This document shows positions 1 through 10,518 of a stretch of 64,000 nt of DNA, one piece after another (positions within the stretch are counted from its first letter, which is position 1; every line of letters starts with the position of its first letter). The DNA is taken from assembly GCA_014529385.2 (NCBI GenBank), contig CM043947.1:117412087-117476086 (forward strand), written 5' to 3'. A program made the translations under genes and the position numbers. The DNA comes from Adiantum capillus-veneris. Its lineage: Eukaryota; Streptophyta; Polypodiopsida; Polypodiales; Pteridaceae. The notes under the pieces are model-generated. The model was not told the origin of the DNA and searched no databases. It was given only the letters and a program-made list of their open reading frames with translations.

Positions 1-2110
1 GCATGTTAGACCTGAGTTGAGCAGTAAACTAGATGCGAAGTCCATTAAAGGCCTCTTCATGGGATATGGTGAAGAAGGCGAAATGGGCTACAGGATTTGG
101 TTATCTCAGCTCAAAAGGGTTGTACGCAGCCGGGATGTTGTTTTTAATGAGGCAAGGCTGCTTCAAAACAATTGTGCCTCAAAGCATGACCATAAAAGGG
201 TGAAATTTCAGCATGACCAGCCACCTCTTAAGCCTATTTTTGACCCTCAGGATGCACCACAAATGGCTGAAAATGTAGATGGTCCAGTGGTGTTTGAGCC
301 AGATGATGTTGGACAGCAAATTGAGGCTCCTGAAGGGCATTTGCAGCCAAGAAACAATGCTGAAAATGGTGCTGAAAATGATGTACAGCAGCCCATTGTT
401 GATGATTTTGTAGTGCCACCTGATGTAAACCCATTGCCGGATAATGTGGATCAGTGGGTGAGACGGTCTACTCGTCAAAGACGGCCTGTGAGTCGATATG
501 ACCCTCTTTGCATTACATTATGTTGACAGATGAGGGAGAGCCTCTTACGTATAAAGAGGCAAAGACATGTGAGCACAGCGACAAGTGGGAGCTTGCTATG
601 CAAGAAGAGATTAAAGCTTTGCATGCTAATCATACTTGGGATTTGGTTGAATTGCCCAAAGGAAGGAAGGCTATTTCTAACAAATGGGTGTATAAAATCA
701 AAACTGTTGATACAAAACCCAAGTATAAGGCAAAGCTTGTGGCAAAGGGATATGTTCAAACCAAGGGCATAGACTTTCAGGAAGTGTTCTCTCCTGTTGT
801 GAAGATGACCACTTTGCGTGTATTGTTTGTCATTGTGGCTGCTCTTGATTTGGAAATGGACCAAATGGATGTACATACCGCTTTCTTGCATGGTGATGTG
901 GAAGAAGAGCTTTACATGAAGCAGCCCGAGGGTTTTGTCATCCCTGGCAAGGAACATTTGGTATGTATGCTCAATAGAAGCTTGTATGGGCTGAAACAAT
1001 CATGTAGACAGTGATACAAGAGGTTTGATCGCTTCATGCTTAAACATGGTTACAAAAGAAGCCATGCAGACCATTGTTTGTATACCAAACGTGATGAGGA
1101 TGGCAGCCCGATCATTCTTGTCCTCTATGTAAACGATATGCTGATAGCTACAAAGAAAAGAAGCACTGTAGATGCTCTTAAAGGGCAGCTGAAATCTGCG
1201 TTTTCAATGAAAGACCTTGGGACAGCTGAACATATACTTGGAGTGCGTGTTACACGGCAAAGAGACAAGCGCCTATTGTATTTGTCAGAAGAAAAGTACA
1301 TTGAAAAGGTGCTTGACAGATTTAACATGGGTGAAGCAAAGCCTCTTGGTGTGCCATTACAGCCATATGTTAAAATCTCCAAGGATGATTGTCCTAAGTC
1401 AAAGGAAGAAGCCAATGACATGCAAAGTGTGTCTTATGCTTCAGCTTGTGGTTCACTTATGTATGCTATGGTTGCTACTAGGCCTGACATAGCCCATGCA
1501 GTGGGAGTTGTGAGCCGGTTTATGGCTAATCCAGGAAGGTTGCATTGGGATGCAGTGAAGTCCATTATGAGGTACTTGAAAGGGACTAAAAACCAAATGC
1601 CTCTGCTATGGTAAAAGACCAATGGAGTTGAAGGGATTTTGTGACTCTTACATGGCTGGTGTTGTGGATACACGGAAATCCACAAGTAGCTATGTATTTA
1701 CTCTTGCGGGAGGTGTTGTTTCATGGTGTTCTAGATTGCAAAAGATTGTTGCATTGTCTACTACAAAGGCTGAATATATTTCAGCCACTGAGGCTTCCAA
1801 AGAAGCTATTTGGTTAGCACGCCTATGCAGTGAGTTTGGCTTGCCTACCAAGGCACCTATGCTTGGTTGTGATAGCCAGAGTGCTATATGTCTGACAAAG
1901 AACGCCATGTTTCATGCACGCACAAAGCATATTGATGTGCAGTATCACTTCATACGAGAAGTGCTTGAGGATGGCCTTATTACATTGGTTAAGGTCCATA
2001 CATCACAAAATCCAGTCGATGCTCTCACTAAGTGCTTACCCAAAGCACAACATCATCCATGCATAGAGATGGTGGGAGTCACGTAGCTTAAAGGCGCCAT
2101 TTATGCCTTT
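1..2110 (+). pseudogene. Ty1/copia pol remnant (integrase C-terminus, RT, RNase H)
   Basis: This is the 3' half of a Ty1/copia polyprotein. The integrase C-terminal part (about 17-160) shows GLFMGYGEEGEMGYR and SRDVVFNE. The RT (about 540-1600) shows NKWVYKIK, KAKLVAKGYVQ and VHTAFLHGD. The RNase H (about 1620-2060) shows VALSTTKAEY and TKHIDVQYHFIRE. The element is dead. There is a 1-nt shift near 505-510, a TGA at 1012-1014 where the family has Trp, a TAA at 1612-1614 with a further shift, and the RT active site YVDD reads YVND (1126-1137). The 5' part lies outside the window. A copia PPT and LTR follow directly. The assignment to copia is firm; the lineage within copia is not determined. 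Confidence 0.95.
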
Positions 2111-2390
2111 AAGTGGGAGGTTGTTGGGTTAAAGGCATAAATAACCCCTTTTTGTACATTTTTATACTTTGTCCAGGTTGAATATGAACCTAGACACATT
2201 TTTTAAAGGTCACTTATAATAAAAGTGGGAAAACCCAAAACTCACTTATTGAGTTTTCCACAAAAACGTGAGCCCTCTCTCTTCTGCTAGCGCTTCCTCT
2301 CCTGCTCGCCTTCGCCTCCCCTCTCTGCACACACACTGCACTTCCTCGCGTGCTCTTTCACTTGCACACACCGCCGCGCGCTCATCATTA
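2111..2390 (+). repeat. Copia polypurine tract and partial 3' LTR
   Basis: AAGTGGGAGG at 2111-2120 is a typical copia PPT, 25 bases after the pol stop. The LTR starts at TGTTGGGTTAAAGG (2122). An AT-rich patch with ATAATAAAAG lies near 2216. The LTR ends in CT-rich and CA-rich sequence at about 2390, where LINE ORF2 sequence begins, so its 3' end is lost. No target duplication can be read. Confidence 0.75.
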
Positions 2391-3130
2391 GACCCAGCTA
2401 CATGAACACACACGTCTCATGGTTTGCGGTGTGCCATTGTTCAGATACGCACAGCCTCACATCAGCAAGAGATTGAAACTGGTAGATATAGAGGGATACC
2501 AACAGACAGCAGGATATGCCACTTATGCAAACTAGAGCCAGAGACAAAGCTACATTACATTTGTCATTGCATAGTGTACTATGACATACACGGCCGTTGC
2601 CACTACTTATTCAGAGAGGGTTTCGGTCCTTTCTCTAGGGTCATGAGTTATGAGGATCAGAGATGTCTTGGGCTATATCTACTTGAGTTACACAGATATA
2701 GAGACACTTTACTGTAGAGAGAGACACTCCCAGAGATAGATTACAGATTTCTTTTCACTAAGTATGGGACAACCAGAGGAGCAACCATCACTGCAGAGCT
2801 CGTCCCATACTCATTCGACCACTGCCAGCACTCGCATCGACCGAGCACTGGAGCTACGAAGATCCAGACGGCCACAACTGAGAAGATGGGCTACACAACA
2901 TCGAGGGAGACTACAACAGAGGATTCGAGCCATACTCTCTCGACATCCAAAGTGCAGATGAGGATGGATTCTAGTAGTAGTATGTTTGTTCTAGTTCTTT
3001 CTTTTGTACCCAGACATGGTATTAGATTCACTATTTTGTAACAGATTGGTCTCATAGGTCATTTTGGCCTTTTGAAGACGTTAATATAACATTTCATTCC
3101 ATTTCATCCCCCTCTCTCTCTCTCTCTCTC
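2391..3130 (+). mobile_element. LINE copy L-a, 5'-truncated, with (TC)n tail
   Basis: This is the 3' end of an L1-like LINE. ORF2 C-terminal sequence runs from about 2391 and contains the LINE zinc finger CHLCKLEPETKLHYICHC (CX2CX8HX4C) followed by the family motif YEDQRCLGLYLLEL. The frame is broken by a TAG at 2715-2717 and a shift before 2764-2961, which encodes an Arg-rich C-terminus. The 3' UTR ends with the family box CTCATAGGTCATTTTGGCC and TTTTGAAGACGTTAATATAA (3050-3091), then a CATTTCATT run and (TC)n at 3112-3130. The next copy starts at 3131. Confidence 0.88.
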
Positions 3131-3494
3131 AGCAACCAACGACGGTGGAGCGGTCTACCCGTACTACTGGCATTCTCATAGACCGCGCATTAGAGCTAGG
3201 GAGATCTAGACGACCCCGAGGGAGGAGAGGAGCTACACAATTTCCAAGGAGACTATGGCAAAGGATTCAAGCCATACTCTTGTGTCGTCCAGAGTGCAGA
3301 TGAAGATGGATCTCTACTCTCCTCCCATATTGTCTTCACATTGTAATGCTTAGATTAGAATCCCGAAGTATTTATATTTTGTTATCCTAGTTTAATTTAT
3401 TTTGTTAATCTAACTTTGTATCAGATACACTGCATTGTAACTTTCTGGTCTCATAGGTCGCTTTGGCCTTTTGAAGACGTTAATATAACATTTC

Positions 3495-3565
<71 letters not shown>
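3131..3565 (+). mobile_element. LINE copy L-b, extreme 3' fragment with (TC)n tail
   Basis: This short copy keeps only the last ORF2 codons (Arg-rich, about 3150-3300), the 3' UTR, the conserved 3' box (3448-3497) and a perfect (TC)n tract at 3498-3565. It begins on the first base after the TC tail of L-a, and its own tail is followed at once by L-c. The tract translates to Ser-Leu repeats in open frames, which have no coding meaning. Confidence 0.85.
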
Positions 3566-3568
<3 letters not shown>

Positions 3569-4671
3569 CTCGAATCCTCTCGATATACTAGACTGGCCCT
3601 CGGTTCCTCTCGACAATTAGCAATGAAAGGGGATACATCATGCTGGTATGCGCAATTGTCCTCGTGGTTTCAGAGACACGGGTTCAGTATGGAAAGATTA
3701 CCCCCCTTCCAATACTCTCTTGAGGCTCCATCACTGGCAATTACACGAACGGAGATTAATAAAATCATCCGTCAGGATCTTACACAGTTGGATACTAAGA
3801 GGACATGGGTAGACCCTACACAAGAATTGGGCACGAAGATGGCCGACTACAAAGAAAACTTCCTACAGCTATCTGAAGATGGATTTGTGATTCGCACGAG
3901 CTACATGGATACCCACCTGTCTCATGGTTTGAGATGTGCTATTGGTCAGATTTGTACATCCTCGCACCAGCTGGAAATTGAATTTGGCAGATTTAGGGGA
4001 ATCCCACCTGAGAGCAGAATTTGCAAGTTATGTGGAATGGAGCCGGAGACAAAATTACACTACATATGCCATTGCACCGTATACTATGAGATACGTGGGC
4101 GTTTCCATTGCCTATTTAAAGAAGGCTTTGGACCTCTACATAGAATCATGCAATACCAAGATCAAAGATGCTTAGGCTTGTACCTACTGGAACTACATCG
4201 GCACAGGGATAATCTAATGAGAAGACAAAGAGCACTACAGCCTCAGAGGCAGATCACAGATTTCTTCGGATCGAGAGAAGCAAGAGTGGAAGGAGAAGCA
4301 AGAGGCCAGCAGCCAGCACAAAGGAGTACCCACATTCATACCAAAGGCACCCTCATTGACACGGCGATTGAGCTTAGGAAATCGAGACGACCACGACAGA
4401 GATGCAGAAGCACACTTCACCGGAGGAGACTACAACAAAGGATTAGAAGCATTCTAGCCAGACACCCAGAATGCTCCTAAGAAGTTTATTTAATACTTTG
4501 TATTTAGTTTTTCACATTTATTTTCACACTTTCACACTTTTCACACTTAGTACTTTAGTACTAAGGTACACAGACATTGTAACAGATTCACCACTTTTGT
4601 ATCAGTTTGGTCTCATAGGTCATTCTGGCCTTTTGAAGACCTTAATATAACATTTCATTTCATTTCATTTC
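3566..4671 (+). mobile_element. LINE copy L-c, 5'-truncated, same subfamily as L-j
   Basis: The copy starts in the ORF2 C-terminal region immediately after the L-b tail. It ends with the 3' box (4609-4660) and a short CATTTCATTTCATTTCT run with no long TC expansion. Its ORF2 end is open to the stop at 4478-4480. It is nearly identical in protein to the minus-strand LINE L-j (54547-55574), for example GTKMADYK and ESRICKLC. Confidence 0.88.
3584..4480 (+). pseudogene. LINE ORF2 C-terminal fragment (L-c)
   Basis: This is about 300 codons of the ORF2 C-terminal region without a frameshift. It contains the linker SSWFQRHGFSMERLPPFQYS, the finger CKLCGMEPETKLHYICHC, the motif YQDQRCLGLYLLELHRHRD and a basic tail ending RHPECS. 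The endonuclease and RT are absent, so it cannot mobilise itself. The open frame extends upstream through the TC tract of L-b. That extension is the satellite read as Ser-Leu and is not part of the protein. Confidence 0.85.
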
Positions 4672-7001
4672 TCACCATCAATTTCTTGCTTAGAGCTCCT
4701 GTGAGGGTCGTGCAGAACCTACATAGCTTGCGACAAAGGTGACGGATAGCCATAAAAGCTTGTGTGCGTCCCCACGGAAAATAGCCGCACGCAGACAAGC
4801 GTAGTATTGGCTGTGCGTCCAATTTTTCAGCACTGTCAAATTCGAGTTGTAAATTTCAGCCAAGACGCTCCTGTTCGGGTACCCGTAAGTGAGGAGACGG
4901 CAGTAAAGATTGCTCCCGCCAAGAAACCTCAAGTACGAAGAAGAAATAGCCGTTCTCGACTACAAATGTGACAAAATTCAGCCAATAGGCTCATGAATAC
5001 ATGCATTCTTATGCGTCAAAATAGCCTCCAGGATAGAGAATAGTGTGAGCTTTTCCAATTTATGGGCGTGTAGCAGCTCAAAACCATTAGAAAATCTCCT
5101 CAAGAAGGAAAGACCAGCCCATCTTTAGGTCCCTAGTCTTTTTCTACATTGTTTTCTCAGTATTATTCTGTGCGGAATCCTACATGGAATAGCTAAATGA
5201 ACTCTAAAGTATTTAAGTGCACGCTTCCGTGTTTGTGCCAGCAAGAAGCAGTCCTGTATGTGGAGTTTTCATTGTAGAGAGATAATGTAGAAACTAAGTG
5301 GTAGTAGAAGCTTTTATGAAGTAGCATGTCATGCCACCTTGCAAGTCTCCATTCAAAAGAAGCAGCAAAGAATTGTTTCAGTGAATGAGTTAAATCTTGA
5401 GCTTGAACAACGGAAACAATAGGGATGGCTTTTGCAAGAAATACATCATGTGCCTGCTGAACCTCTGGGGTAGGCAGTGAAGGAGAAGCATCCAAGTCCT
5501 AATAATCAGAGAAGCACATGTCAGCCAGTAGTTGCTTAGTGCTTGTTCATGAATCATCATGCATTTTGACACGCGCGATACCTTGTGTTTGTCTAGAAGC
5601 ATGGAGTCCCTTAAAAAATGGATTTAGTAGAGCATTTATGGCAAGCTCAGATCGACCATTTATCAAGCTTGCTTGAGTCATTAGTGGCAATACAAGACTT
5701 AGCATCCATAAAAGCTTCATGTTCTTCTTGTGTTAAACATCTAAGATCATTAAGGTTGTAAGTTTACACCCAACATTTGGCGACTGTCATTGTTTCGCTA
5801 TGATGCCCCAAAAACCACTAACCATACTCATGTATGATCATTTGCATACAAGCAACAAAGGTGCTCCAAGCAACATACACACACACACATATGTGGAGGT
5901 CTATTTGCAAATGGTCTAATCGGCATGTTTCTAGCTCCTGCATCGCTTTGCATGATCTGTACTACATGGCAGCCTTCTTCTTTGAAAAGATAGCATGCTG
6001 CTAGATTCTCCAGTTTGTTCGGGCCTCCTACTTGCATGAAGATACAAATAAAGCATCTAGCCATAATTAGCTACAAGGCAAACTATCAGCAACATTATGT
6101 CATAAAAATCAAGAAAAAGCAGAAGGTTTTAAGCATATACAAATAGACAAACCAGTTACCACAAACTTTTTTTAAAAACATTTTGCTGAGAAATTCCAAA
6201 GGAACAGTGCCAACCTGTAACGGGAGAAATATTCGAACCAGCGTTCGAAGAAAGAAAATACGTGATGTGACAAAAAAGACATCAAACGGGAGCACCAACA
6301 TAAGTGGGAGAATGCTGTAAAGCAAGACCTGAAAACAAAAAGCATGAAACAGTTTGAACATTCTACTCTTTTTGCCTGTACATCTAATCTAGCCAACACA
6401 AAAGCTGCCTTTTAATTACAGAATTGTAACTAGCCACATCCCTTCAAATCAACAAAGAGGCTTCACAAGTTCACACAGCCTGGTAAAAGTGCCATGCACA
6501 AAAATATAACCAATGTGAAAGCTTCAAAACTTCTGCCTAAGAAGACCAACAGATATCAATGCGCTAGCATGTCAAGTTCTGGGCCAACGAAGGGGCCAGC
6601 CATGGACTCTTTTGTTAGGTGTAAGATGACATATACCAGTAGAGATAAAAGAGTCATCAAGAGATGGTAAAAATATTACACTGGTTGGGACGCTGCCAGA
6701 TGACTATCTTTCGAAGAAAGGTACAAATAAGATGTCATACTTGTCAGCACAATCAGGGTGATCCATGATGCAATCTGCACAGTAACAATTACCAGTTTCT
6801 GTAAGGCTGTATGGCATGTAAATGACCCGAAGCATTCATAAAAACGTTATCTTAAAAGAGGATAATGGAGCAGCAAAGAAAACTAGCATCCATCAGCTAC
6901 AAATGCTATAGTAGGTGCTCCATCATCCCCACCCCAAACTTGCTCAATTCGTGCACACACGCACCCTGAATTGGCACTTGTCCGCCCATGCTGACTAGTC
7001 C
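4672..7001. other. No recognised gene or element
   Basis: I see only short, unconvincing open frames on both strands and one small (AC)n run near 5876-5892. The composition is moderately AT-rich and no repeat in this window matches it by eye. It could be old decayed repeat or non-coding single-copy DNA. Confidence 0.4.
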
Positions 7002-7173
7002 TGTCACAAACTACTGACATGTCAAGCCACTGAAGAACGGAGCCAACCTGCACATCTCGGCCCAAGGCCTAAACCCTAAGATGCAACAGCAGCAGAAGAA
7101 GAACCAGACGAAGTTCCCACCAACTTATGGGACCCCGTTCGCTGGGGCCCAAGTGACCTAAAGATAAAGCAAG

Positions 7174-7261
<88 letters not shown>

Positions 7262-7690
7262 AAGAATCGCATGGACCATGATGACGTGGCAGCTGTACGG
7301 AAAGCCTGCAAAACGTGCTGAGATGCTGATGTGGCACCTGTACGGATTTCCACGTTTTACGCTGATGACGTGGCACCTGTACGGATTTCTGCAAAACGTG
7401 CTGGCAGCTTTTGGACCAGTTGCTTTTGAGTTTGAAGCTTTTCAGGTAACTGCTTTTCATAGGCCAAGGGCCTTTCAATTTGTGCCATGGGCTCATTCTC
7501 TAGCACGCTTCAATGTGAAGGTTTAGAAGGAGGACCAACAATGTATAGAGCTCAAGCAATTTAAAGAAATACCGAAAGGGGCACCAAGGTTTGAGGCCAG
7601 TGCTCTCTTGGGGTGAAACTCCACCACTCCGTCTCTAGTGCACTCTCTATCTCTTTCACTTCAGTTGTTATTTGAAGTGCTTTAAAGTTG
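7002..7690 (+). repeat. LTR-like repeat of family G, plus orientation
   Basis: It begins TGTCACAAACTACTGACATG, the same kind of start as the family G LTRs. It contains repeated ACGTGGCAGCTGTACGG-type units (7284-7390) and the family G box GAAATACCGAAAGGGGCACC (about 7567-7600). A related plus-strand copy lies at 60486-61075. A compound microsatellite, (TC)n at 7176-7227 and (CA)n at 7227-7259, sits inside it. The right boundary is not sharp. No internal region follows, so it is probably a solo or broken LTR. Confidence 0.6.
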
Positions 7691-8352
7691 TTCAATCTGT
7701 TCTTTTCCGTTGGCACGTGGTGCCCATCCCGTGACAGGTCACCTCCTTGGCACAGTCTCTCAAAGGCATTTTTACCCCTAATCCAGCCTCTGCTTGTGCC
7801 CCATGCTACTTATTCAGTGAAACCTTGCTGACCATTTCCATCCTACCTCTCTAGAAAAACAGTTCCTTTTTTATTTCCTCCTCTCTTCTCCATGCTTTCG
7901 TTTACTTCTTTAAAATTCATTCACCTACAGACTACAGCCAGCTACGTTTCTCCCTTCCTCACCTTATGGTAAACTCAGAGGAGGTACCACTGAATGCAAA
8001 AGTGCTCCAAAATAGGAATTTTGACTGCCCAATTCATAAACTTCTCCTACTTGCTCGGATAAAAAGAAGAAGAAGAAGAGAACTTTTAGAGGACAAAACC
8101 AAACTTCAGGCAGAAGTTGACAGTTGACATTCAAGAGGCTTGCAAGCTCCCAAAAATCGACCCCAGCAACAAGAGCTCTATGACCTGCTTCATGGTCACT
8201 TTACTATTTGACAAAAGTAATAATCTATTAAAAGCCTGATTGTTGCTAAATAAGAAATTGAGGAACTTCTGTCATTGGAATTCTAGAACAATGTACCAAT
8301 GCCCATATGCAGCAAAACAAAATAGTATGGCTGCAAATTGTGAGGGTATATT
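7691..8352. other. No recognised feature
   Basis: No open frame of note and no match to the repeats elsewhere in the window. Confidence 0.35.
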
Positions 8353-8479
8353 ATGAGGTGCGCAGATTTTAGGCACCGCAAGCCGGTCACTTTGCTCTCT
8401 ACAGGTTCTAAGTTTTTGGCTAATACAGTAAATACTCGTCTAAAGCATTTCTTACCTGATCTTATTAATGGCTCTCACA
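8353..8479 (+). pseudogene. RT fragment of a different L1-like LINE
   Basis: The open frame reads KPVTLLSTGSKFLANTVNTR then LKHFLPDLINGSHTG. This resembles the plant L1 RT segment of the type RPISLLNTDYKILAK...RL...LP.LI...QTG. It differs from the corresponding segment of the LINE family that fills this window (GNYRTIMIGHTLARLYASIL), so it is a scrap of another LINE lineage. Copy L-d is fused to it. Confidence 0.55.
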
Positions 8480-9599
8480 CTGGAAAGGATGTGTTCAGAG
8501 GTTCAGTTTCAGGAGCCTCGGACGAAGCTCTGGCTCTTTGACACTTTGGTGGTTTCTGCATTAATTTATGGAGCTGAGATTTGGGGACCTTCATTGGCTC
8601 ATCATGGGAGGACAGGCCGCACTGATGGATTGGGGGGCATGAGAAGCCTCTGGTCTCTATGATCTCGCGGCTCATTAGAGCTAAGGCTTCAGTACCACGT
8701 GCTATTGTCCGGGCAGAGCTAGCTGCCCCCCCACTAGTGGTTGAGGCGCTCACCAGATCTGTCTCCTTCATACACCGCATGTGGGAACTTCCCAGAGATA
8801 GATATGCCCGCCTTGCACTTGAGTCCTCTCGATACAGCATGCTGGTATGGGGAAATGACATCATGGTTCTAGGCGCATGGGTTCAGTATAGACAGACAAC
8901 CTCCCTTCCAGTACTCACTGGATGCACCCTCTCTGACTCTTACATAGTCCGAGATCAGCTGGCGGATGACATGCCACTGCCCCGTCTACTACGAGATACG
9001 AGGCCGCTTCCATTGCTTGTTCAGAGAGGGCTTTCGACCACTCTCCAGAGTCATGCGGTACGAGGATCAGAGATGCATGGGCCTGTTTTTGCTCGAGCTG
9101 TGCAGACACAGAGAGAGCTTGATGAGAGGAGAGGCTACCCACTCTCAGAAAAAAATCAGACTTATTTAGAGCTGCCACTGGACACCCAGAGGAGCTACTA
9201 CCACAGCAGAGCTCGTCGCCTCACACCATAGGCACACTGATCGACCGAGCGACCGAGCTGGGGAGATCCAAACGCCCACGACTGCGGAGGACTACACAGC
9301 ATCGACGGAGGCTGCATCAGAGGATTCGGATCACTTTGGCCCAGCACGCACGACGCTCGGTCAGACTACTGACCATGGAGGATATTGATGAGATCCGCCG
9401 GCGACCGATGTTGGATCTCCTGTGATCTAGCTATCCCAGCTAGCTGCTTAGTTCACACCTAGCAGTTTAGGATTCCACAGTATTTTATTTTGTCATTTTG
9501 TCATCTTGTTACTCTGACTTTGTATTAGATCCACCACATTGTAACTTTCTAGTCTCATAGGTCACTTTGGCCTTTTGAAGACGTTAATATAACATTTCA

Positions 9600-9652
<53 letters not shown>
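8480..9652 (+). mobile_element. LINE copy L-d, 5'-truncated, internally deleted
   Basis: It starts in ORF2 just after the RT core (QFQEPRTKLWLFDTL) and runs to the 3' box (9549-9600) and a (TC)n tail (9606-9652). Around 8958-8966 the sequence jumps from the linker (DSYIVRDQLADD) to CPVYYEIRGRFHCLF. About 270 bases including the first half of the zinc finger are missing compared with L-g. Several frameshifts are present. Copy L-e begins on the base after the tail. Confidence 0.85.
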
Positions 9653-9654
<2 letters not shown>

Positions 9655-10518
9655 AGAGACCATCTTCTCCATCTTGCGGAGGATGGTTTTGTGACGAGAC
9701 CCAGATACATGGACACCCACTTGTCTCATGGGATACGATGTGCTATTGGCCAGTTATGCACATGTTCTCACCAGCTGCGGATTGAGACTGGGAGATACAA
9801 CGGAGTACCAGCAAAGGCCAGGACATGCCCCTTGTATGACATGGAGCCTGAGACAGAGTTGCACTACACATGCCGCTGCCCCGTCTACTACGAGATACGA
9901 GGCCGCTTCCATTGCTTGTTCAGAGAGGGTTTTGGACCACTCTCAAGAGTCATGGGATACGAGGATCAAAGATGCCTGGGTTTGTTCTTGCTTGAGCTGC
10001 GCAGACACAGAGATAGCCTGATGAGTGGAGAGGCTAGCCAGTCTCAAAGACGGATCACAGACTTCTTCAGCGCAAACACGAGACAGCCGCAAGAGCCACT
10101 CCCACAGCAGAGCTCCCCCTCATCTTACACCAGAGGCACACTGATCGACCGAGCGACTGAACTGGGGAAATCAAGGCGCCCACGACTACGGAGGAACACA
10201 CAGCATCGACGGAGGCTACGACAGAAGATTCGGAGCACTCTGGCCAGGCATGCACGACGCCCGGTCAGACTACTAGCCATGGAGGAGATTGATGAGATCC
10301 GCCAACGACCGATGCTAGATCTCTTGTGATTCAACTATCCTAGCAAGCCGCCCATTTTCGCTTAGTTCACATCGACCAGTCTAGGATCCGATAGTATATA
10401 TCTTTGTTTTGTACTGTTGTTATTTTGTTACTCTGACTTTGTATCAGATCCACCACCTTGTAACTTTCTAGTCTCATAGGTCACTTTGGCCTTTTGAAGA
10501 CGTTAATATAACATTTCA
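9653..10518 (+). mobile_element. LINE copy L-e, 5'-truncated, with open ORF2 end
   Basis: It starts at the TC tail of L-d. The frame 9691-10329 encodes the last 212 residues of ORF2 without interruption: SHGIRCAIGQLCTCSHQL, a damaged finger CPLYDMEPETELHYTCRC (second Cys replaced by Tyr), YEDQRCLGLFLLEL, SQRRITDFF and a basic tail. The 3' box lies at 10469-10514. The TC tail is missing, and LINE L-f follows directly after AACATTTCA. Confidence 0.85.

Noticed and set aside
3416-3583. Open frames reading Ser-Leu or Arg-Glu repeats across TC tracts (also 13165-13410, 13269-13816, 59572-59961)
   Set aside because: They are dinucleotide repeats read in frame. The flanks are LINE 3' ends or GC-rich DNA without coding signals.
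4690-4932. 80-codon minus-strand frame as a small gene
   Set aside because: No motif, no homologue in the window, no supporting signals. A frame of this length is expected by chance.
5193-6399. Several frames of 70-100 codons with hydrophobic text
   Set aside because: They overlap on different frames and lack start context, splice sites or recognisable domains.
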